A stretch of 64,000 nt of DNA from Pseudomonadota bacterium (GCA_018814305.1 JAHJAA010000057.1:1-64000); one strand, 5' to 3'; counted from the first letter of the stretch, positions 1 through 9,103 are shown. Numbers and translations: made by a program. Notes: a model not told the origin generated them from the letters alone.

Positions 1-142
1 GCTGCACTCCATCTGCGCTCGATTCGGCCTTCCAGCATACCGATGTATAGCTGAAAGTCCTCATTGAGCACACCTGAAGCACATCTGAACAGTTACATTC
101 CGGTGGTTTTTGATCATTTCCAGCATTAAGCTGGATAGTTAC
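1..142. repeat. Palindromic interspersed element, copy 1 (left end cut)
   Basis: The reverse complement of this stretch matches bases around 23090-23178: both share GATGTGCTTC followed by CAG, then TTTCAGCTATACAT, then GGTATGCTGGAAG and finally CGCAGATGGAGTGCAGC. The right end reads AGCTGGATAGTTAC, the inverted counterpart of GTAACTATCCAGC found at the start of the other copies. The element ends 35 bases before korB. Its left terminus lies outside the window. It looks like a small non-coding repeat with terminal inverted repeats, possibly a MITE. Confidence 0.75.
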
Positions 143-177
143 GGAACGTGCAAGCAAGTTTCAAGGAGGAGACCTCA

Positions 178-1017
178 ATGACCGTATCCATGGCCCAGCT
201 TCGTGATAAATACCTGCGTCACGACAAGAAGTTTCCCCATGTCTGGTGTCCCGGCTGTGGGATAGGGATCGTTCTGGGGAGCCTGATCCGGGCAATCGAC
301 CGACTTGATCTGGCCAAGGACGATATTGTCCTGGCCTCAGGCATCGGGTGTTCCGGGCGCCTGCCGGTCTATGTCGATCTGAACACCGTCCACACCACCC
401 ATGGCCGTGCCCTGACCTTTGCCACCGGCGTCAAACTGGCCCGACCGGAGCTTACGGTGATTACCGTCATGGGTGATGGCGACGCCACGGCCATTGGCGG
501 CAACCATTTTATCCATGCCGCCCGCCGGAATCTTGATCTGACCGCCATTATTATCAACAATCAAATCTACGGGATGACCGGGGGGCAGTACTCACCGGCC
601 ACACCTTATGGGGCCTATGCCACCACCGCCGGGTACGGACATGTCGAGCACGCTTTTTCCATTGCCGAACTGGCGGTGGCGGCCGGAGCCTCCTTTGTGG
701 CCCGAGGGACGGTTTATCACGCGGCTCAGCTCGATGGGCTCATCAAGAAGGCCGTGGAGAAGACCGGCTTCAGCGTGGTGGAGGTGATGTCCAACTGTCA
801 TGTCCAGTTCGGCAGAAGAAATGGCATGCCGGATCCGGTGTCCATGTTGAACTGGTTCAAGGATCGGGCGGTGCCGGTCGGTACGGCTGCAGATCTTTCG
901 CCTGGTGAATTGGATGGTAAGTTCTCCATTGGGGTTTTGGCCGATGTGGACAAACCGAACTTCCATGAAGAGTATAGGAAAATTCAGGAAAGAGCAGGGG
1001 CCTTTCGGGAGACCTGA
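178..1017 (+). CDS. korB: 2-oxoacid:ferredoxin oxidoreductase, beta subunit (KorB-type)
   Basis: This is the thiamine-diphosphate-binding beta subunit of a multi-subunit 2-oxoacid:ferredoxin oxidoreductase (2-oxoglutarate or similar), a cytoplasmic enzyme that decarboxylates a 2-oxoacid to the acyl-CoA and reduces ferredoxin. The N-terminal CPGCGIG motif is typical of the family, and GDGDATAIGGNH with a following NNQIYGMTGGQ is the ThDP/Mg site. About 279 residues is a normal length. The start at 178 is set by AAGGAGG nine bases upstream; an upstream in-frame GTG at 148 has no such site. korC follows with 1 base between. The alpha subunit is not in the window and probably lies to the left. 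Substrate cannot be fixed from sequence alone. Confidence 0.9.
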   Translation: MTVSMAQLRDKYLRHDKKFPHVWCPGCGIGIVLGSLIRAIDRLDLAKDDIVLASGIGCSGRLPVYVDLNTVHTTHGRALTFATGVKLARPELTVITVMGDGDATAIGGNHFIHAARRNLDLTAIIINNQIYGMTGGQYSPATPYGAYATTAGYGHVEHAFSIAELAVAAGASFVARGTVYHAAQLDGLIKKAVEKTGFSVVEVMSNCHVQFGRRNGMPDPVSMLNWFKDRAVPVGTAADLSPGELDGKFSIGVLADVDKPNFHEEYRKIQERAGAFRET

Positions 1018-1018
1018 G

Positions 1019-1630
1019 ATGACGGCAGCAAAAAAGGATGGGAGCGATGACCGCTATGAAATCCGGCTGGGTGGATCCGGCGGGCAGGGTATTATTCTGG
1101 CGGCAGTGATCTTGGCCGAAGCGGCGGCGATTCATGGCGGCTATCAGGTCTGTCAGTCGCAGAGCTATGGTCCTGAGGCCCGGGGCGGGCGCTGTAAGGC
1201 CGAGGTGGTGGTTGCCACCGGGGAAATCGATTATCCCCAGGTTATCATGGTGGATATCCTCCTGGCTCTGACCCAGGAGGCCTGTGATGCCTATTTTCAT
1301 AATTTCAAACCCAACGGTCTGTTGCTGGCCGATTCCACGTTTGTCAAGCAATTGCCCACCAGCCGGGTGATTTCCTTGCCGTTTACGCGGATCGCCATGG
1401 AAAAAACCGGTAAGGCGATGACCACGAATATGGTGGCCCTTGGGGCGGTGGGGGTGGTGAACCGGTTGATCACTACGGCTCACTTGGAGAAGGCGATTCA
1501 AGCCCGCTCTCCACACGGGTCAGCCCAGGTTAATTTGCAGGCATTTCGTGCCGGGGTCAAGGCTACCAAGGCCCTTGATCTCTCTAAACTTCCCAGGTCC
1601 GTTTCACCCGAGGAGGAAGATGAAGTATGA
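1019..1630 (+). CDS. korC: 2-oxoacid:ferredoxin oxidoreductase, gamma subunit (KorC-type)
   Basis: This is the small gamma subunit that completes the 2-oxoacid:ferredoxin oxidoreductase with the upstream beta subunit. Near the N-terminus GGSGGQGIILAA is the signature of the POR/KOR gamma family, and QSQSYGPEARGG follows about 30 residues later. Length is 203 residues, normal for a stand-alone gamma domain. The ATG at 1019 lies 1 base after the korB stop, so translational coupling is likely. A longer reading from an ATG at 905 would overlap korB heavily and is rejected. The C-terminal codons contain GAGGAGGAAG, which could serve as a ribosome site for a downstream start. Confidence 0.9.
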   Translation: MTAAKKDGSDDRYEIRLGGSGGQGIILAAVILAEAAAIHGGYQVCQSQSYGPEARGGRCKAEVVVATGEIDYPQVIMVDILLALTQEACDAYFHNFKPNGLLLADSTFVKQLPTSRVISLPFTRIAMEKTGKAMTTNMVALGAVGVVNRLITTAHLEKAIQARSPHGSAQVNLQAFRAGVKATKALDLSKLPRSVSPEEEDEV

Positions 1631-1663
1631 AAGCAAGAGATCTTCGAGAAAGGATCAGTGAGT

Positions 1664-1909
1664 ATGCCTGATTTCCGGTGGTTTCGTGGGCGAGTCGTTA
1701 TGGTGCTCGTCGTGGTCGGAGGAATGCTCCTGACCGGAGCGTGTACCCATCGGCAGCGAATCTATGAAGGGGTTTATGAGGGCGTCCGGATGCATGAGAG
1801 AAGGGACCAGTCTCCCGGAGATCTCTCATCCGATGAAGGCCTGCCCGAGTATGACCGGTATCAACGGGACCGGGAGAATGCGCTTCATCCTGACAAAACC
1901 GCTGACTGA
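1664..1909 (+). CDS. Small putative lipoprotein
   Basis: An 81-residue protein with a basic N-terminus, a hydrophobic stretch (VVMVLVVVGGMLL) and a plausible lipobox TGAC, so it is probably exported and lipidated on the Cys near residue 27. The mature part is short, charged and rich in Tyr, Arg and Asp, with no recognisable domain. The ATG at 1664 sits about 9 bases after GAAAGGA; a GTG two codons upstream is possible. It starts 33 bases after korC and ends 46 bases before the PEP-synthase-like gene. Function is unknown; nothing links it to korBC except position. Confidence 0.65.
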   Translation: MPDFRWFRGRVVMVLVVVGGMLLTGACTHRQRIYEGVYEGVRMHERRDQSPGDLSSDEGLPEYDRYQRDRENALHPDKTAD

Positions 1910-1955
1910 TTCTTCCGGGCTTGCTGTTCCCCATCCTCTGTAGTAAGGATTCATT

Positions 1956-4919
1956 ATGGAGCCCATCTTTTTTCCCGACCTGGAGGATCTTGAGGCGGAT
2001 TTTAAGATCTACCGCGCGCTGATGCGGCGCAAGGTCCATGAGATTCTTTTGGTTTTCAGCCCCTATGATGCCTTTATCGTCGAAGAAAGCGGGAGCCTGG
2101 CCGCCCGGATTGTTCGGGAGTACCACGGCCTGAACTTGAGCAATCCCCCTCGGATGACCCAGGTTGCCACCGGTGGCGAAGCTTTGAAGATGATCCGGAC
2201 CAGAAGTTTTGATCTGGTTATCACCATGCCCATGGTGGATGATATGGATGGCTTCGCCTTGGGGCGCGCTATCAAGTCCCTTCGTCCCAAATTGCCGGTT
2301 ATCCTGCTCTCCCACCAACTGCGGGGGATCGAGTCCCGACCTGAGCAGGCCCGCTCGGTTATTGATGATCTGTACATCTGGGAGCATGATCCGGATCTTT
2401 TGCTGGCCTTGATCAAAAATCTGGAAGATCGCTGGAACGTTTCCCGCGATACTCGGTTGGCCAAGGTCAGGGTTCTTCTGTTGGTTGAGGACTCACCTCG
2501 GTACCGCTCTTACTTCCTGGCCCTGATTTATAAGGAAGTTGTCCGTCAAACCCAGGCGGTCCTTGATGAGAGTCTCACCGAGCAGGAGCGGCTTCTCCGG
2601 ATGCGGGCCCGACCCAAGATCCTGGTGGCGGAAAACCATGAAGAGGCTCTGGTGCTGGTCAAAAAGTTCCGGCCGTATCTCCATGGGGTGATCGCCGACA
2701 CCCGTTTCCCGAGGGGTAGCCAACTTGATTCTTCCGCAGGGATTGATCTCCTGACTCGATTGCGGAAGGTCAACCCCGATCTTCCCCTCCTGCTCTTAAG
2801 TGTAGAACCCGGCAACCAACAGGCGGCCCACGACATTCCTGCGGTTTTTCTTGATAAAAACAGCCCCGATCTGGCCCGGGGACTCCACGATTTTTTTCTC
2901 AACCATCTGGGGTTCGGAGACTTTGTCTTCCGTGATGGTGCCGGGCAGATTCTGGGTAAGGCTGACAGCATCCATGCTTTTGAACGGCTCCTTTCGTCCC
3001 TGCCCGATGAATCGCTGATCTATCATGCCGAGAGAAATCACTTCTCCAACTGGATTATGGCCCGCTCAGAGGTCAAGGTCGCCTCCTGGCTCAGGGATCT
3101 TAAACTGGCGGATTTCCCTTCGGTGGCTGAATTACGCACCTTTCTGGTCTCTTTGATCCATGGGTTGCGGCGGGTTCGACAAAGGGGATCGGTGATCAAT
3201 TTTTCCGAAGCGGACTTTGATCCGGAGGTCACTGATTTTGTGGTGATGGGGGAGGGCTTAATGGGCGGCAAGGCCCTGGGCCTTGCCTTCATGGCTTCAC
3301 AACTCCGCCATCGGGAGATCCCCTGTGGCGGCAGCGGTGGTCGTATCCGGATTCCCCGGACCTGTGTCATTACCATCGATTATTTTGATCAGTATATCGA
3401 GGCCAATGATCTTCGCCGTTTTCAAGAGGGCGGTGATGATGAGGCCATCCAGGCGGCCTTCCTGCTGGCGCCTTTGCCTGAAAATTTGATCCGTAAACTC
3501 CAAATTTTTCTGGATCGGGTCGACTTTCCCCTGTCGGTACGGTCGTCAAGTATTACTGAAGATGCCCAATTCAGGCCCTATGCCGGGCTTTATGCCACCT
3601 GTATGCTGGCTAATAATGAATCCGACCCGAAGATTCGGTTTGGGCGTTTGCAGGACGCCATCCGGCTGGTTTACGCCTCGGCCTATGGGGCAGGCCCAAT
3701 AAGCTATCGGCATGTCTTGAATCACGTGGGTCGGGACGGTATGGGCATCATTATTCAGGAGTTGGTTGGCAGGCGATGGAGTGATTTCTGGTACCCAGCG
3801 ATCTCCGGGGTGGCCATGAGCTATAATTATTATCCCATGGCCAAGATGAAACCGGAGGAAGGGGTGGCTCAGATTGCCCTTGGTTTCGGGAAGACGGTTG
3901 TCGACGGCGAGCAATCACTTCGATTTTCCCCCCACTATCCCGAGGTCCTGCCCCAGTTTTCCAGTGTGGACGATATTCTGGCCAACAGTCAGCGTTTTTT
4001 TTATGCCCTGGATATGAGGGGGGGCAGCGACCCAATTCGAATCAAGGATTCCAATCTCAGTCGGCGTCCAGTGGCCGAAGCCCTGGATGATCAACCGGTA
4101 AAGCTCCTCACCAGTACGTATCTGCCGGATGAGCATCGGATCAGGGATACCCTTGAAGCCGGCCCCCGGGTTCTCACCTTTGCGCAGCTCTTGAAGTATG
4201 ATTCCTCACTGGGGCGTACCATTATCGATCTGCTGGAGGAGGGGCGCAAGGGGCTGGGTTGCGCGGTGGAGATCGAATTTGCCCTGGAACTGGATAACCA
4301 TGGTCGGCCCTGGGATTTCTGCTTTCTCCAGATCCGGCCTCTGGCCGCAGGTATTGAACGGGGCACCGTGCGAATCAGTCCTGAGGAGAGTGAGCGTGCG
4401 GTTTGTCGAACGGATCAGGCCCTGGGGCATGGAATTTTCTCGGTTATGGCGGATATTATCTGGGTTCGGCCGGAGACCTTTCAGGGAGCCCGGACCCGTG
4501 AAATAGCCCAGGAGATTAGCCGCCTGAACAACCATCTGCAGCAGGAGAAGAGACCCTATCTGCTGATTGGCCCTGGCCGGTGGGGGTCTCTGGACCCCTT
4601 GTTGGGTATTCCGGTGCAATGGCAGGACATTGCCGGGGTCGGCGTCATGATCGAACTGCGCAACGAAATTCTCAAGGTCGATCCCTCCCAGGGGAGCCAT
4701 TTTTTTCAGAACATCACCTCCCTGGGTATCCCCTACTTGACGGTCACTGAAGGGCACGATCATCTCGATGGTGAGTGGTTGACTGGTCTCCCTGTTGAAT
4801 GCGAAACCAGGTACCTCCGCCATTACCGGCTTTCTTTGCCTCTGACCATGAAGGTCGACGGTAATCGCTCGCTGGCCGTGATTTTGGTGGATGAGGGCAG
4901 GGAAACGTCTTTCTTATAA
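1956..4919 (+). CDS. Receiver-receiver-PEP synthase/PPDK ATP-grasp hybrid protein
   Basis: A 987-residue cytoplasmic protein. Residues about 28-160 look like a response-regulator receiver in which the usual phospho-acceptor position is degenerate (DLVITMPMVDDMDG). Residues about 170-320 look like a second receiver that keeps a candidate Asp (IADTRFPRG). From about residue 430, GEGLMGGKALGLAF and SVRSSSITED (about 528) match the N-terminal ATP-grasp domain of PEP synthase and pyruvate phosphate dikinase. The C-terminus carries GPGRWGSLDP and SQGSHFFQNI, seen in related kinase-like proteins. The phosphohistidine swivelling domain and PEP-binding barrel of true PEP synthase are absent, so PEP formation is unlikely. 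A signalling or regulated phosphotransfer role is inferred. Start ATG is preceded by GTAAGGA. Confidence 0.8.
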   Translation: MEPIFFPDLEDLEADFKIYRALMRRKVHEILLVFSPYDAFIVEESGSLAARIVREYHGLNLSNPPRMTQVATGGEALKMIRTRSFDLVITMPMVDDMDGFALGRAIKSLRPKLPVILLSHQLRGIESRPEQARSVIDDLYIWEHDPDLLLALIKNLEDRWNVSRDTRLAKVRVLLLVEDSPRYRSYFLALIYKEVVRQTQAVLDESLTEQERLLRMRARPKILVAENHEEALVLVKKFRPYLHGVIADTRFPRGSQLDSSAGIDLLTRLRKVNPDLPLLLLSVEPGNQQAAHDIPAVFLDKNSPDLARGLHDFFLNHLGFGDFVFRDGAGQILGKADSIHAFERLLSSLPDESLIYHAERNHFSNWIMARSEVKVASWLRDLKLADFPSVAELRTFLVSLIHGLRRVRQRGSVINFSEADFDPEVTDFVVMGEGLMGGKALGLAFMASQLRHREIPCGGSGGRIRIPRTCVITIDYFDQYIEANDLRRFQEGGDDEAIQAAFLLAPLPENLIRKLQIFLDRVDFPLSVRSSSITEDAQFRPYAGLYATCMLANNESDPKIRFGRLQDAIRLVYASAYGAGPISYRHVLNHVGRDGMGIIIQELVGRRWSDFWYPAISGVAMSYNYYPMAKMKPEEGVAQIALGFGKTVVDGEQSLRFSPHYPEVLPQFSSVDDILANSQRFFYALDMRGGSDPIRIKDSNLSRRPVAEALDDQPVKLLTSTYLPDEHRIRDTLEAGPRVLTFAQLLKYDSSLGRTIIDLLEEGRKGLGCAVEIEFALELDNHGRPWDFCFLQIRPLAAGIERGTVRISPEESERAVCRTDQALGHGIFSVMADIIWVRPETFQGARTREIAQEISRLNNHLQQEKRPYLLIGPGRWGSLDPLLGIPVQWQDIAGVGVMIELRNEILKVDPSQGSHFFQNITSLGIPYLTVTEGHDHLDGEWLTGLPVECETRYLRHYRLSLPLTMKVDGNRSLAVILVDEGRETSFL

Positions 4920-5101
4920 GTTGAGTGTGATTTATTGTTGGTGTAAGTCTTTGAGCTATGGTTGTACTATTGAATTCGATTTTCCATCTAGATAGATGCC
5001 ATGAATTAGAGAAATGGCAGCTTCTTATTCTAGGAGGCGTCCCTCAAGGTGCCAATCTGATTAATGGTTCACACTTTGAGGAGGGAATAAGGAGGAAGGA
5101 T

Positions 5102-6598
5102 TTATTCTTTAAGCATGGTATCAGTGAAGGATGCATATTGTCCTCCGGTAGGACCACAAGCAATTCCTGAAAAATATAAGTAAAGGGTAGATTTGTCTGC
5201 TGAAATCGTCCCTGATGCAGTCATAGACCAATTCGAGCAGTCTGGTTTCCCAATGTCCTGGTCACTGACTGGTAAATCAAAGGATATCTCATTGCTAGAG
5301 AGGGTTGCGGATATATTACTGTGTTGAAATGCTCCATTCTGGTTTGTGATAAACCAAGTCCCTTGCAAGTTATCATTAAATATTAATTTTGTTACTCCGC
5401 CGATATCAGCATTTCCGTTCCATACACCAGTGAAATCACTCGTGGTTGCCACAGGTGTAGTTGTCGTAGTTGTAGTATTCGATGTAGTAGTGGTAGGACT
5501 TAGTGTCGTCGTTGATAGATTGCTTGTGGTGGTCGTATTATTGGCAGTTGTGGTTGTAGCTATATTTGTTGTTGATATTGCGGTCGTTGATGTTTCTGCA
5601 GATGTGGTCGTCGTGGTTGTCTCTGGGGTCGAGTCTGTGCAGTTCACCTGATAACCGATTGATAGCCTGTTGTTCAGGTTAAAAGGGATATTGTCCGCTC
5701 CGATCATTCCTTGGTAGGAGACGTCAAGGTCCAACTGGATACTTCCCGTTCCTGTCTGCTCACAGGTAAAGTTGCCTATCAGATGGTTTGTGATCGGTAA
5801 GGGTACTATGATTGAGGAATCCCCCCACCAGGGTTGATTTCCCCCCGGATTATTAATAGTCTGCTCAAGATCTGCTGCTATGTTTTCAGACTGACCAACT
5901 GCCCCGCTCACACTACTGGTGAACGAGGAAAAATGGATTGCGCCGAGATGTATGGCTTCATTCGCTGTTGGCGAGTACATGACATCAAAATCACACAGGA
6001 TGGTAAATGGTTCCCTGACGGTATGATTCAATGAAAAACCGGCTGATCGGGCGACGAGCGTTGCTTTGGGATTCCGGACAGTCAAAGAACTGAAATGACT
6101 TACCTCGGTATTTACTTGAATGCCAGCCGAACCAGAACCTGCCACAAGGTTGGAAATAGTTTCAGTTAACAACTCGAAGTTTGAGTCGTTGCTAGCCAAT
6201 TCGGTAAAGGGGGCAACCACTGTGTTGGCCGTATTCATTTGAAGTCCGTTTGCCTCTACCAAGGTTCCCAAAGCGTCCTGCTCCGTCTGGATTATTACCT
6301 CTGCAGGGCTGTTAAAAGTTAACCCGTCCGGTTCGAGGGTATAGGTGACGGCATTGGTGGCGTCATTTTGAGGCGTGATCGTAATTTGGGTATCTTCTTC
6401 AAGGGCTGAGGCCCCGACGGTCATCACAAAGCCGTTATTCGAGGTGGCGATACTGCCCCCGAGTAGAGAACTTATTGATTCGGTAACAGCCTCTGGTCGA
6501 ACTTCCATCTGACTTTTTCCACTACCTCCTCCTCCACACGCATGAAGGAAAAGAGAAATTGCAGTAATTGTCAAAGCTATAAAAAGAAATTTTTGCAT
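5102..6598 (-). CDS. Lipoprotein with Thr-rich linker
   Basis: A 498-residue exported protein. The N-terminus MQKFLFIALTITAISLFLHAC is a signal peptide with lipobox FLHAC, followed by a Gly run, so it should be lipid-anchored. Residues about 30-320 are beta-rich with repeated talk of Val/Thr strands (an early part resembles a ZU5-like region, uncertain). Residues about 325-390 are almost entirely Thr, Ser and Ala, a flexible linker like those of surface proteins. The last 105 residues begin DFTGVWNGNADIGG and form a separate small domain, possibly lipocalin-like. No enzyme motif was seen. The gene stands alone, transcribed towards the 4.9 kb end, and has a palindromic element about 170 bases upstream. 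Codon use in the linker is variable (ACA, ACT, ACG, ACC), so it is not a simple DNA repeat. Confidence 0.75.
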   Translation of the reverse strand: MQKFLFIALTITAISLFLHACGGGGSGKSQMEVRPEAVTESISSLLGGSIATSNNGFVMTVGASALEEDTQITITPQNDATNAVTYTLEPDGLTFNSPAEVIIQTEQDALGTLVEANGLQMNTANTVVAPFTELASNDSNFELLTETISNLVAGSGSAGIQVNTEVSHFSSLTVRNPKATLVARSAGFSLNHTVREPFTILCDFDVMYSPTANEAIHLGAIHFSSFTSSVSGAVGQSENIAADLEQTINNPGGNQPWWGDSSIIVPLPITNHLIGNFTCEQTGTGSIQLDLDVSYQGMIGADNIPFNLNNRLSIGYQVNCTDSTPETTTTTTSAETSTTAISTTNIATTTTANNTTTTSNLSTTTLSPTTTTSNTTTTTTTPVATTSDFTGVWNGNADIGGVTKLIFNDNLQGTWFITNQNGAFQHSNISATLSSNEISFDLPVSDQDIGKPDCSNWSMTASGTISADKSTLYLYFSGIACGPTGGQYASFTDTMLKE

Positions 6599-6764
6599 GA
6601 ATGCTCCAAGATCTGTTTTGGAATAGAAAAATAGAATCTTTTAGTAATAATATACCTTTGAAGAGTTTGGTGTTTTTTAAGTCGGACCTGGAGTGCCTTT
6701 AATGCATGAGTGTTGTTTGGAAAAACTTGAGAGAGGAGAAATTGTTCACCAGTCTTCATTCTGT

Positions 6765-6902
6765 GTAACTATCCAGCTGCACTCCATCTGCGTACGATTC
6801 GGAGTCTACGCTTACCTTCTAAGTAACAAATATGCAACATTTTGATTTTGTTACTTTTAAAATAGAGGCCGGGCCCGCTCGGATAGGAAGCTGGACAGTT
6901 AC
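6765..6902. repeat. Palindromic interspersed element, copy 2 (diverged)
   Basis: Begins GTAACTATCCAGCT and ends AGCTGGACAGTTAC, an inverted pair with one mismatch over 14 bases. The left part, GCTGCACTCCATCTGCG followed by TACGATTCGG, matches copies 1 and 3, and GGAGTCTACGCTTACC is the complement of a stretch at 23073-23088 in copy 3. The centre is AT-rich and unlike the other copies. It lies between the divergent lipoprotein gene and gdhA, so it may carry or disturb promoters of either. Confidence 0.75.
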
Positions 6903-6919
6903 AATTTAAGGAACTAAAC

Positions 6920-8281
6920 ATGAACACTACAAAAGATGCTATTTTCGAAAGGGTCATGGATCGGGACCCGGATCAGCGTGAGTTCCATCAGGCGGTCCGG
7001 GAGGTTTTTGAAACGGTTCGACCGGTTCTGGACCGTAATCCGGCCTACCGGCGGGAGGCGATCCTGGAACGGATCGTGGAGCCGGAGCGGGTGATCGTCT
7101 TTCGGGTCCCTTGGGCCGATGACCAGGGGCAGGTTCAGGTTAACCGCGGGTTTCGGGTGGAGATGAACAGCGCCTTGGGGCCGTATAAGGGTGGGCTTCG
7201 TTTTCATCCTTCGGTGAATCTTGACATTATGAAATTTTTGGCCTTTGAGCAGGTCTTCAAGAACGCTCTGACTACCCTGGCCATGGGAGGTGGCAAGGGT
7301 GGAGCGGATTTTAATCCCAAGGGCCGAAGCGACCGGGAGGTGATGCGGTTCTGCCAGGCCTTCATGGCGGAACTCTATCGTCATATCGGTCCCAACACCG
7401 ATATTCCGGCCGGTGACATCGGGGTGGGCGCCCGTGAGATTGGCTATCTCTTTGGGATGTACAAAAAACTGGCCAATGAATTCACCGGGGTGCTCACTGG
7501 CAAGAGTCTGGCTTGGGGGGGCAGTCTGATCCGGCCGGAGGCTACCGGCTATGGCGCTGTCTATTTTGCGGCGGAGATGTTGGCCACCCGCAATGACTCG
7601 ATCGAAGGTAAGACCTGTCTGGTCTCCGGATCCGGCAATGTGGCCCAGTATACCGCCGAGAAGATTCTTGATCTGAACGGTCGGGTGGTGACCTTGTCCG
7701 ATTCCTCCGGATATATCTACGATGAGGAAGGTATTGATCGGGATAAGCTCGCCTTTGTCAAGGAGTTGAAGAATATCCGCCGGGTCCGGATTTCCGAATA
7801 TGCCGAGCGCTATTCCCAGGCGGTGTATCGTGAGGCGGAACCCGATCGTCTGTCAAATCCCCTCTGGGACCATCCCGCCGACTGTGCCTTCCCCTGTGCC
7901 ACCGAGAATGAGATCAACGGTTCCGATGCCGCTCACCTCATCCACAACGGGGTCTTCCTGGTCTGCGAGGGGGCTAATATGCCTTCCACTCCGGAGGCGG
8001 TGGATCTTTTTCTCGATAAGGCCTTGCTCTACGCCCCGGGGAAGGCGGCCAATGCCGGCGGAGTAGCGGTTTCTGGTTTGGAAATGGCTCAGAACTCCAT
8101 GCGCCTGAACTGGCCCCGTGAGGAAGTGGATCACCGGTTAAAGTTGATCATGAAATCTATTCACCAGACCTGCCTCGCGGCTGCGGCCGAATATAATACC
8201 CCGGGGAACTATGTGGCCGGGGCCAATATCGCTGGATTTGTCAAGGTGGTGAATGCCATGCTCGACCAGGGCCTGGTGTGA
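6920..8281 (+). CDS. gdhA: NADP-type glutamate dehydrogenase
   Basis: Hexameric class I glutamate dehydrogenase, which makes glutamate from 2-oxoglutarate and ammonium with NADPH and so assimilates nitrogen in the cytoplasm. Motifs: PYKGGLRFHP and GGGKGGADFNPKG (substrate and catalytic Lys region, residues about 93-133), then SLIRPEATGYGAVYF and VSGSGNVAQY (Rossmann nucleotide site near residue 240). Length 453 residues is standard. The ATG at 6920 follows TAAGGAAC by about 6 bases. The gene stands alone, bounded by palindromic elements on both sides, 17 bases downstream of one and immediately upstream of the other. Cofactor preference is inferred from family, not read from residues. Confidence 0.95.
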   Translation: MNTTKDAIFERVMDRDPDQREFHQAVREVFETVRPVLDRNPAYRREAILERIVEPERVIVFRVPWADDQGQVQVNRGFRVEMNSALGPYKGGLRFHPSVNLDIMKFLAFEQVFKNALTTLAMGGGKGGADFNPKGRSDREVMRFCQAFMAELYRHIGPNTDIPAGDIGVGAREIGYLFGMYKKLANEFTGVLTGKSLAWGGSLIRPEATGYGAVYFAAEMLATRNDSIEGKTCLVSGSGNVAQYTAEKILDLNGRVVTLSDSSGYIYDEEGIDRDKLAFVKELKNIRRVRISEYAERYSQAVYREAEPDRLSNPLWDHPADCAFPCATENEINGSDAAHLIHNGVFLVCEGANMPSTPEAVDLFLDKALLYAPGKAANAGGVAVSGLEMAQNSMRLNWPREEVDHRLKLIMKSIHQTCLAAAAEYNTPGNYVAGANIAGFVKVVNAMLDQGLV

Positions 8282-8390
8282 TGTAAATGGCCACAGACAC
8301 CGCATCTTCGCGTGGATTCTCCTCCCCGCATAGTTGACTATAGCGGGAAGGAGAATCCACGCAAATCTACGGCACCTGTGACCATTTACA
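8282..8390. repeat. Long palindrome downstream of gdhA
   Basis: An inverted repeat of about 109 bases that begins TGTAAATGGCCACAG and ends CTGTGACCATTTACA. The inner arms (8310-8329 and 8343-8362) pair GCGTGGATTCTCC with GGAGAATCCACGC around a short loop. It starts at the gdhA stop codon, so the transcript would fold into a long hairpin that could act in 3'-end protection or termination although there is no T-run. Architecture resembles the element at 55540-55648, and the ends share TGTAA.TG..CACAG. Confidence 0.75.
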
Positions 8391-8501
8391 GATTTTGCTG
8401 CCTTTTTCGGGTATTTCCCTGGTTGCATGGATGAGGCTCAATATGATACACAAAGACATACTCTTCATCTTGGTTTCAAGTCGATATGGGGGAATGAGCC
8501 A

Positions 8502-8801
8502 ATGATTATTGTTGTGAGAGCATCGTTTCCGAAAAAGGTTATGCAGGCAACAGTACAGATCTATATCTGCCTTCCACCCTTACCTCAAACCGTCAGCGTA
8601 GACGGGCCTTATTTCCAAACGGACGAAGGAGGTGAAGAGATCAAAGTGATAGCCACCTATCATTTCGATCAAGCGCTTCAATCCTCCATTCGGACCATGA
8701 TCAGCGACCGGTATCAGGTGTTTACTGAAATTTCCGGGTTTACCATGGCTATTGAAGAATGGCACTCCGTTGAAGAGGCCATCGACAGTTGGATCGCTTG
8801 A
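8502..8801 (+). CDS. Small hypothetical protein
   Basis: A 99-residue protein that I do not recognise. It is predicted soluble, with alternating hydrophobic strands at the start (MIIVVRASFP), a Pro-rich PPLPQTVSVDGP segment and an acidic C-terminal helix (EEWHSVEEAIDSWIA). The ATG at 8502 is chosen because GGGGGA lies 8 bases upstream. A longer reading from 8427 (124 residues) is open but lacks a ribosome site and would begin only 36 bases after the palindrome. No neighbour suggests a function. The reading frame has coding-like codon use, so I consider it probably real. Confidence 0.5.
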   Translation: MIIVVRASFPKKVMQATVQIYICLPPLPQTVSVDGPYFQTDEGGEEIKVIATYHFDQALQSSIRTMISDRYQVFTEISGFTMAIEEWHSVEEAIDSWIA

Positions 8802-8946
8802 GCTTTTGGTAATAGTAGGAGAGGAGGCGCTGGCCAGGCGGTAATAAATCCCTGTTCCGAAGATTGGTCCCCGGACTGTCGTCTGCCACCCATCCTTGAC
8901 CGGGCCGCTTTTTTCAGGTAAGAAGTTTTTTCGTCACAGCAGGGTT

Positions 8947-8984
8947 TCCCCGGGACGATTTCAGTCGGTCCGGGGATTTTTTAT
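8947..8984 (+). terminator. Rho-independent terminator
   Basis: CCCCGGGAC and GTCCGGGG pair (one bulged G), with an extra CGA/TCG extension towards the loop, followed by ATTTTTTAT. It lies about 145 bases after the small hypothetical gene and 120 bases before the cobalamin biosynthesis genes. It may end the upstream transcript or act as an attenuator for the cob genes; no riboswitch aptamer was found in front of it. Confidence 0.75.
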
Positions 8985-9103
8985 GGTAAGCCTCTGTCAA
9001 CAAATAACACGGCCAAACAAACAAGCTGAATGGCATAAGGGGCCGTAATGACATGACTATAAATGGCCATGTTGTTTTATGACGGCCCCTAAGGAGCGGA
9101 TTC

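Noticed and set aside
5346-5651. Val-rich 101-residue plus-strand frame
   Set aside because: It is the complement of the Thr-rich linker of the lipoprotein; low-complexity artefact.
8802-9000. Cobalamin riboswitch ahead of the cobDQ fusion
   Set aside because: A terminator similar to the one before btuB is present, but none of the aptamer pieces (GCCACTG, GCCGCTGTGA, GACCTGCC) could be found.
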